NCBI RefSeq assembly: GCF_000317085.1
Contig: NC_019702.1
Coordinates: forward strand, 2,324,394 to 2,388,393
Length of the DNA stretch: 64,000 nucleotides
Reading direction: 5' to 3'
Source: Synechococcus sp. PCC 7502
Lineage (GTDB): Bacteria; Cyanobacteriota; Cyanobacteriia; Pseudanabaenales; Pseudanabaenaceae
The translations under genes were made by a program, and so were the position numbers. The notes under the pieces were generated by a model. It was not told where the DNA came from. It ran no database searches and saw nothing but the letters and a program-made list of their open reading frames with translations. Shown piece by piece: positions 59,476 to 64,000 of the stretch (positions are counted from its first letter, which is position 1; every line of letters begins with the position of its first letter).

Positions 59476-60666
59476 CTATGGAACCGCCCAAATATTAATC
59501 AGAGCATCTTCCCCACCACTAATAAGTGTTAATCCATCCTCACTTAAGGCGATCGCATTAATCAATCCCAAATGTCCCTTTAAAGTCCGAATTAACTGAC
59601 GGCTTGCTAAATTCCAAATCTTGATTTCCTTAAAACTGGCACTAAATAGGGTTTGCCCATCTTTACTAATTGCTAAAGCTCTAACTTCACCCTTATGTCC
59701 TTCTAGGGTAGCAATTTCTCTGCCTGTGACTAAATCCCATAGCTTGATAGTTTTATCCTTACTGCCGCTCACTAAAATTTGATTATCTGGAGTAATGGCA
59801 AATGACCAGACTTTGGCGGAATGTCCGATTAGTTCCCAAATTTGGCTACCTGTATGCGGGTTCCAGACCCGAATCATTGTGTTCCAACTACAACTTGCCA
59901 TGATCTGCCCATCGGGACTTAAAACCACAGCATTGACTAGGTTGGTATGCCCTTTAATGGTACGGAGATTTTTGCCTTTAGAAATATCCCAAAACTTAAT
60001 CGTAGTATCTTGGCTGCCACTAACTAAGGTATTTTGATCGGGAAGCAAAGCTACGGAATTCACATAGCCATGATGCCCCTTTAGGGTTAAAACCTCAGGA
60101 TTTCTGAGTTTAGTTAAATCCCAGACTTTGATTGTGCGATCGCAGCTACCACTGATTAAAAGCTTCCGATTACGACTAATTACGACCGAAGTGACAATAT
60201 CCGTATGTCCGGTCAAAGTAAAAATCTGCTTACCTAAAACTAGGCTCCAAACCCGAATACTATGATCCCTATGGCAACTAATCAGAAATTGTCCATCAAT
60301 GGTGATCGCATTAACTGGTCGGCTATGGAAATTAAACGGCTGTTCCAAACTGGTGATATAGCTAAAGTCTTGGTACTGAGACCATTGCTCAAACTGATTT
60401 TCAATGACTGCGGGCGATCGCTGACTTATTAAAATCCTCGCCCCATACCGTACCACCACGGAGCTATCTTCTAGGCTCTTAACCAATAGGTCTAAACCTG
60501 CCTCACCATACTTTAATGCCTCAATTAGGGCTGTTCGGCGCTGGGGTGCGATCGCACTATTAATCCGAGTTTTAACCCCGAAAATTCCACCTAGTACCAA
60601 TCCACCGATGGGCGGAGGAGTCTTGCCTCCAAGTACAGCATCGTAGGGTCTGAGGTCATTGGGCAT
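59476..60666 (-). CDS. WD40 repeat protein with seven repeats
   Basis: The 396-residue protein has an N-terminal 110-residue part with an armadillo-like helix (RRTALIEALKYGEAGLDLLV). Seven WD repeats follow, each ending in an RVWSL, KVWDL, KFWDI, RVWNP, KLWDL, KIWNL or NIWAV element and separated by GH dipeptides, forming one complete propeller. It has no catalytic domain. A scaffold role is expected. Confidence 0.88.
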   Translation of the reverse strand: MPNDLRPYDAVLGGKTPPPIGGLVLGGIFGVKTRINSAIAPQRRTALIEALKYGEAGLDLLVKSLEDSSVVVRYGARILISQRSPAVIENQFEQWSQYQDFSYITSLEQPFNFHSRPVNAITIDGQFLISCHRDHSIRVWSLVLGKQIFTLTGHTDIVTSVVISRNRKLLISGSCDRTIKVWDLTKLRNPEVLTLKGHHGYVNSVALLPDQNTLVSGSQDTTIKFWDISKGKNLRTIKGHTNLVNAVVLSPDGQIMASCSWNTMIRVWNPHTGSQIWELIGHSAKVWSFAITPDNQILVSGSKDKTIKLWDLVTGREIATLEGHKGEVRALAISKDGQTLFSASFKEIKIWNLASRQLIRTLKGHLGLINAIALSEDGLTLISGGEDALINIWAVP

Positions 60667-60708
60667 GATCTGGTATGATCATTCTAGTAAATAACTCTAG
60701 TTAATAAT

Positions 60709-61209
60709 TTAAGAGTCAATTTGCAATTTACCTAGGACTAACCAACGTTTATCCACAATCTGATCTTTAGCACGAGCCTGTTCCAAAATCTGACTTAATT
60801 CTGGGGCATCTGGAGCAATTTTCTGAAATGGAATCGCCAAGGAAAGTTGTTCATATAGCCAAACTCCCACATCAAAATAGCCCTTTGGTGGTAAGGTTTC
60901 CACTAAGTCATCTAGCTCTATTTCCTGTTCACTGGCATATTTATTGCCACTGCTAGGCTCCTCTAGCCAAATTAATTCAGAAGTATTAATAGCAAGTCGA
61001 TGATTAAATTGATTCAAGGTGCGATCGCAGGTCAAAGTCATAATTGCCGATGCCTCAGCTTTAACCTCTAGGAATGAGCCTTGGTGCTTGACTTTAACTA
61101 CGCCTTGGACTGGAGTAAGGGTATCTAAATCCTTAATAAACTCATTAACTGAAATAACTTCAGTAGCATCTACAGCTTTCGCCACCTGGGGAATATAAAT
61201 TTTTTCCAT
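60709..61209 (-). CDS. DUF177 (YceD) family protein
   Basis: The 166-residue protein starts MEKIYIPQVAKAVDATEVIS and has VKHQGSFLEVKAEASAIMTL, TCDRTLNQFNHRLAIN and a C-terminal ELSQILEQARAKDQIVDKRW. YceD proteins are linked to rRNA and ribosome accumulation; the cyanobacterial/plant type is somewhat different. GGAGG lies six bases before the ATG at 61209. It is the last gene of the rpmH-rnpA cluster. Confidence 0.85.
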   Translation of the reverse strand: MEKIYIPQVAKAVDATEVISVNEFIKDLDTLTPVQGVVKVKHQGSFLEVKAEASAIMTLTCDRTLNQFNHRLAINTSELIWLEEPSSGNKYASEQEIELDDLVETLPPKGYFDVGVWLYEQLSLAIPFQKIAPDAPELSQILEQARAKDQIVDKRWLVLGKLQIDS

Positions 61210-61342
61210 CACTTGCCTCCATAACTAGGGATTAGAAAAACTGGGAATTAGAGAATTGTTAGAATTGCAGCCTGTTTCACAAGTAAGAAATACGTTAGGG
61301 TGTGCTGTACACCGACAAACCCATAAATAAAAGACTGTATTT

Positions 61343-61864
61343 TTATTTGGCTGACTTTAGGCGCACGACAAGATACCGATGGGGTTCCTTGCCTTCACTA
61401 AAAGTTTCAATATGCGGATAGTCCTCAAAAAACATATGTACCTGCCGCCGTTCTGCTGCTGAAAGATTTTTGATGGGGTAGTCATTTTGATTTTCAGTAA
61501 CGTAGGCGATCGCCTCTTCGGCAATTTTGGTTAAAACCGCTTGACGTTCTTTGCGATAACCATTTAACTCAACCACATAAAAAAAGCCATTAGCATCTGG
61601 GGTTAGATGAGCATTTAAAGCAGTATTTGCTAAATGTTGGATGGCATCTAAGGTAACGCCAGTTTTTATCCCACTCACAGCATCTATACCAATTAGAGCC
61701 TGAACCTGATCGGGAAGAAGATGCTTATGATCAATCACAAGGGTGCAGCCACGGCGTGGATCATTAACTTCATCGGTTATATCAACATCACAGACATAAC
61801 CTAATATTTCTAGTAGCTGTATTAACCACTTTTTACCTAGCTCCGATTGTTCTCTTAGCCCCAT
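61343..61864 (-). CDS. KhpB/Jag-type RNA-binding protein with R3H domain
   Basis: The 173-residue protein starts MGLREQSELGKKWLIQLLEI. It has a KH-like middle (KHLLPDQVQALIGIDAVSGI) and a C-terminal R3H domain with NLSAAERRQVHMFFED and a final HRYLVVRLKS. Jag/KhpB proteins bind RNA and are normally encoded next to yidC, as here. The ATG at 61864 is taken so that it lies after the yidC stop; an upstream frame inside yidC is rejected. The N-terminal Jag-N domain is missing, as is common in cyanobacteria. Confidence 0.9.
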   Translation of the reverse strand: MGLREQSELGKKWLIQLLEILGYVCDVDITDEVNDPRRGCTLVIDHKHLLPDQVQALIGIDAVSGIKTGVTLDAIQHLANTALNAHLTPDANGFFYVVELNGYRKERQAVLTKIAEEAIAYVTENQNDYPIKNLSAAERRQVHMFFEDYPHIETFSEGKEPHRYLVVRLKSAK

Positions 61865-61892
61865 GAATTTAAATTGACTTAAATTTATTAAA

Positions 61893-63119
61893 TTAGCCCT
61901 TTTTCTTTTTAGGTGAACCGGGTTCAAAGGGTAAAGAAACTTCATCCTTAGGCTCATTTTTTTTAGACTCGGCTTTTAAGGGTAATTTAGCCGCCTTAGA
62001 GGTACTAGGAGCGATCGCCTCTGGACTTGCACCAACCCCTGCTTCTGCCAACTTTTGGAGATTTTCTGGTAACGGCTCCTTAGAAACAATAAAAGCTTGG
62101 GCAGTTTGGAACACATTGGCAACAAGCATATACAGCAGTACTCCTGCAGGTAGAGGAAAGAACAAAAACATCCCCGAGAAAATCACAGGTGTAATTTTAT
62201 TCATCGTATCCTGCTGTTGATTCTCAGAGGGATTAGCAGGCTTACTACCAGAAATGTTTTGGTTAATGTAAAGACTAATGCCAAACGCCAAGATCATTGC
62301 CAAAATATCTAACTTTAAGCTACCGTCTGGATTAGATACCCCAACTTCACCCAATGCCTTGATAAATAGAAAACCTTTATTAGCAGCTAAACCGGGAATG
62401 GTTGCTTGAACTGTAGCTTCACCTTCTTTTAATGCCTTAACCGTACCATCGGGTAAAACCTCAACTACGCCTTCACCTTTGGTAATCTGCCATTTAGGAG
62501 CTAGATCAATATCTGGAAATCTAGTGCTTACTTTAGTAAAATCTTCGACCTTACTTGCTTCTACTGCTTGGAGTAATACTTTAGTTTCGCTGCCTACAGC
62601 CAAGTTTGTGCCAGTACTGACGGTTGCTTGAACGGGATAGTGGACTCGATCAGCAAAATAAATGTTTTGAGGAGGAGTAGTAAATGCCTCAGACTGAACC
62701 TGTGTGGGCGATACTTGAAAATTAACGGCGTAGTTGATATCTGAAAAGGGTGAACCCCTTAGAGTGGCAAATAGGGCAAATAAAATAGGCATTTGTAGTA
62801 GAGCAGGCAAACATCCAGCCAGAGGATTACCAAACTCTTTAAAGTTTTCAGAATTTACCTTAGCCATTTCCTGTTGCTGTTTAGCTGGATCGCCCTTGTA
62901 TCGTTCTTGGACTTCCTTGATCCGCTTTTGCATGATTGGGTTAGCAATTTTCATATTTCGCATATTGCGAAGCTGATTAGCATTAACTGGAAATAGAGCA
63001 ATGCGAATTACTAAAGTAAGTGCCACGATCGCCAATCCATAGCTGGGAAACTTGCCATAGAAGAAATCCAAGATCGGCAACATGACGTTATTCGAGAGAA
63101 AACCTATACCAAAATCCAT
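61893..63119 (-). CDS. yidC: Membrane protein insertase YidC/Oxa1
   Basis: The 408-residue protein has the Oxa1-type membrane core: [60 protein letters not shown] and a late [19 protein letters not shown]. Between spans 2 and 3 lies an added segment with [20 protein letters not shown] and [14 protein letters not shown] (about residues 185-262) that looks like a BIG2-type Ig domain. The C-terminus is Lys-rich (SPKKKKG), which suits ribosome contact. It inserts membrane proteins, including thylakoid ones. Confidence 0.95.
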   Translation of the reverse strand: MDFGIGFLSNNVMLPILDFFYGKFPSYGLAIVALTLVIRIALFPVNANQLRNMRNMKIANPIMQKRIKEVQERYKGDPAKQQQEMAKVNSENFKEFGNPLAGCLPALLQMPILFALFATLRGSPFSDINYAVNFQVSPTQVQSEAFTTPPQNIYFADRVHYPVQATVSTGTNLAVGSETKVLLQAVEASKVEDFTKVSTRFPDIDLAPKWQITKGEGVVEVLPDGTVKALKEGEATVQATIPGLAANKGFLFIKALGEVGVSNPDGSLKLDILAMILAFGISLYINQNISGSKPANPSENQQQDTMNKITPVIFSGMFLFFPLPAGVLLYMLVANVFQTAQAFIVSKEPLPENLQKLAEAGVGASPEAIAPSTSKAAKLPLKAESKKNEPKDEVSLPFEPGSPKKKKG

Positions 63120-63142
63120 ATAGTTAGTTTGACTTGTATATC

Positions 63143-63538
63143 CTAAATTGCACCAAGAGCACCGCTAGAAGTTTGAGCTTTGAGAGTTAATTTAGACTCC
63201 ACAAATTCATAGACTTTACGAAAATTAGGCACTGCCCTCATTTCTAGGCGAGACCCGTCCTTAAGAGTTAACACCATATCTCCCCAACTGCCAATGCCCC
63301 GTGGCACAATTACCACTTTGACAATCTCAGCATAAACCACATCGACCCTTTGTCGTCCTAGCCAACCACCAGTGACGGTAATACGTCGATTAGTGATACT
63401 GTAACGCAACCACAAAGCTCTGACGATCGCTCCAATCGTAATTGGTAGGGTGATAATAAAAAATCCGACTAAAATGCTGATCAGCAAGTCCCCAATGTGG
63501 GGTCCACCTTCGTAAAATATTTCTTCTTTAATTGCCAT
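63143..63538 (-). CDS. Bacterial PH domain membrane protein of the rnpA-yidC cluster
   Basis: The 131-residue protein has an N-terminal hydrophobic part ([40 protein letters not shown]). A bPH domain follows ([40 protein letters not shown]). It sits between rnpA and yidC, an arrangement found in cyanobacteria. Function is unknown, but membrane localisation is expected. Confidence 0.88.
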   Translation of the reverse strand: MAIKEEIFYEGGPHIGDLLISILVGFFIITLPITIGAIVRALWLRYSITNRRITVTGGWLGRQRVDVVYAEIVKVVIVPRGIGSWGDMVLTLKDGSRLEMRAVPNFRKVYEFVESKLTLKAQTSSGALGAI

Positions 63539-63580
63539 ATACTTTTCTAATTTGAAACTATTAATTTGAAGTTACTAATT

Positions 63581-63937
63581 TCAACAATTACTTTGTAAAA
63601 TCTGAGCTTTAGTAAGTAGGTTTGTTAAATCTTCTTTCAATTCTAAGTACTTGGGAAGGGCGGAAACCGTAACAACAGTGATTACAATTTGTAAGCCTTG
63701 CCTTAATTGTGGCAGAAAAGCACGAAAAATTGCACGAATTTGTCTTCTGATGAGATTGCGGATTACAGCTTTTTTACTGAATTTTTTACTAACTACGATG
63801 CCGATTTGAGTCTCAGCCTCTGGATTATTGGTGTTGTAAACCCTAAGCCTTAAGTATTTTCCATAATGGCGATCGCCTTTGCTATAGACAGTGGTAAAGT
63901 CTTCTCGCCGTCTTAGGCGATTGGGAGCAGGCAACAC
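63581..63937 (-). CDS. rnpA: Ribonuclease P protein component
   Basis: The 118-residue basic protein starts with GTG and reads MLPAPNRLRRREDFTTVYSK. It has the RNR core motif in VVSKKFSKKAVIRNLIRRQI, as in RnpA. It binds RNase P RNA for tRNA 5' maturation. It is 34 bp downstream of the rpmH end and starts the rnpA-PH-yidC-khpB-DUF177 series. Confidence 0.95.
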   Translation of the reverse strand: MLPAPNRLRRREDFTTVYSKGDRHYGKYLRLRVYNTNNPEAETQIGIVVSKKFSKKAVIRNLIRRQIRAIFRAFLPQLRQGLQIVITVVTVSALPKYLELKEDLTNLLTKAQILQSNC

Positions 63938-63971
63938 AATAATTTACAATTGCTTAAAATATGCAAATAGC

Positions 63972-64000
63972 CTAAACGGTAGTTAGACGGAGACGACCTC
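63972..64000 (-). CDS. rpmH: Ribosomal protein L34, C-terminal codons only
   Basis: The last nine codons before the TAG read GRLRLTTV plus stop, matching the end of bacterial L34. The rest lies outside the window. The position just upstream of rnpA is conserved in bacteria and supports the call. Confidence 0.85.

Overview
The window is cyanobacterial chromosome, from a filamentous or unicellular lineage near Pseudanabaena or Synechococcus PCC 7502 (the genus is inferred). The evidence is chlL and chlN for light-independent protochlorophyllide reduction, petG (cytochrome b6f), psbZ (photosystem II), ferredoxin-thioredoxin reductase ftrC, a cyanobacterial VKOR-thioredoxin fusion, a CheA-type hybrid kinase, and dense HIP1 octamers (GCGATCGC) through most of the housekeeping genes.

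Layout. 0-5.2 kb: end of a CocE/PepX-type hydrolase, a single-chain restriction-methylation protein, and a DUF433/DUF5615 toxin-antitoxin pair. 5.2-11.3 kb: prfC, small stress and membrane genes, a decayed phhB interrupted at its stop codon by an IS1-type element, a fatty-acid hydroxylase, a DUF29 protein, a RelE-type toxin remnant, and two copies of a 113-bp MITE. 11.7-17 kb: dnaK, tRNA-Lys, rsmH, hslO and a VKOR-thioredoxin protein. 17-30.5 kb is an accessory hotspot beside dnaG. It holds a NERD-nuclease/SF1-helicase gene cut into three by two IS5-family insertions, its TPR partner, a 3' fragment of dnaG, two small paired genes, a nuclease/SEC-C gene with a frameshift, intact dnaG, a third IS5 copy, and stubs of an Rpn nuclease and a DNA methyltransferase. 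30.5-64 kb is mostly core: trpC-yggT-lnt-DUF1517, petG, tRNA-Ser, ftrC, recO-MFS, two glycosyltransferases, an IS982 relic, clpP-amidohydrolase-CCA enzyme, lpxB, chlL-chlN-EVE, psbZ-ribH, a Spy-like protein, ppk1, a ferritin-like Tat substrate beside tatC, the CheA hybrid, a WD40 protein, and the rpmH-rnpA-PH-yidC-khpB-DUF177 cluster.

Main points. (1) Removing both IS5 copies and one TATA duplication each from 18811-23309 restores a single 893-codon frame that overlaps the TPR gene by ATGA. The pair is a candidate undescribed defence-type operon, now inactivated. (2) Two consecutive cargo modules (helicase/TPR and nuclease/SEC-C) are each bounded by the same two sequences: the end of a 63-codon gene on the left and the end of dnaG on the right. 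This suggests a cargo-swapping hotspot next to dnaG. (3) A 113-bp MITE with 12-bp terminal inverted repeats occurs twice in opposite orientation, each time fused to or truncating a coding frame. All calls come from reading the sequence. No database search was run.
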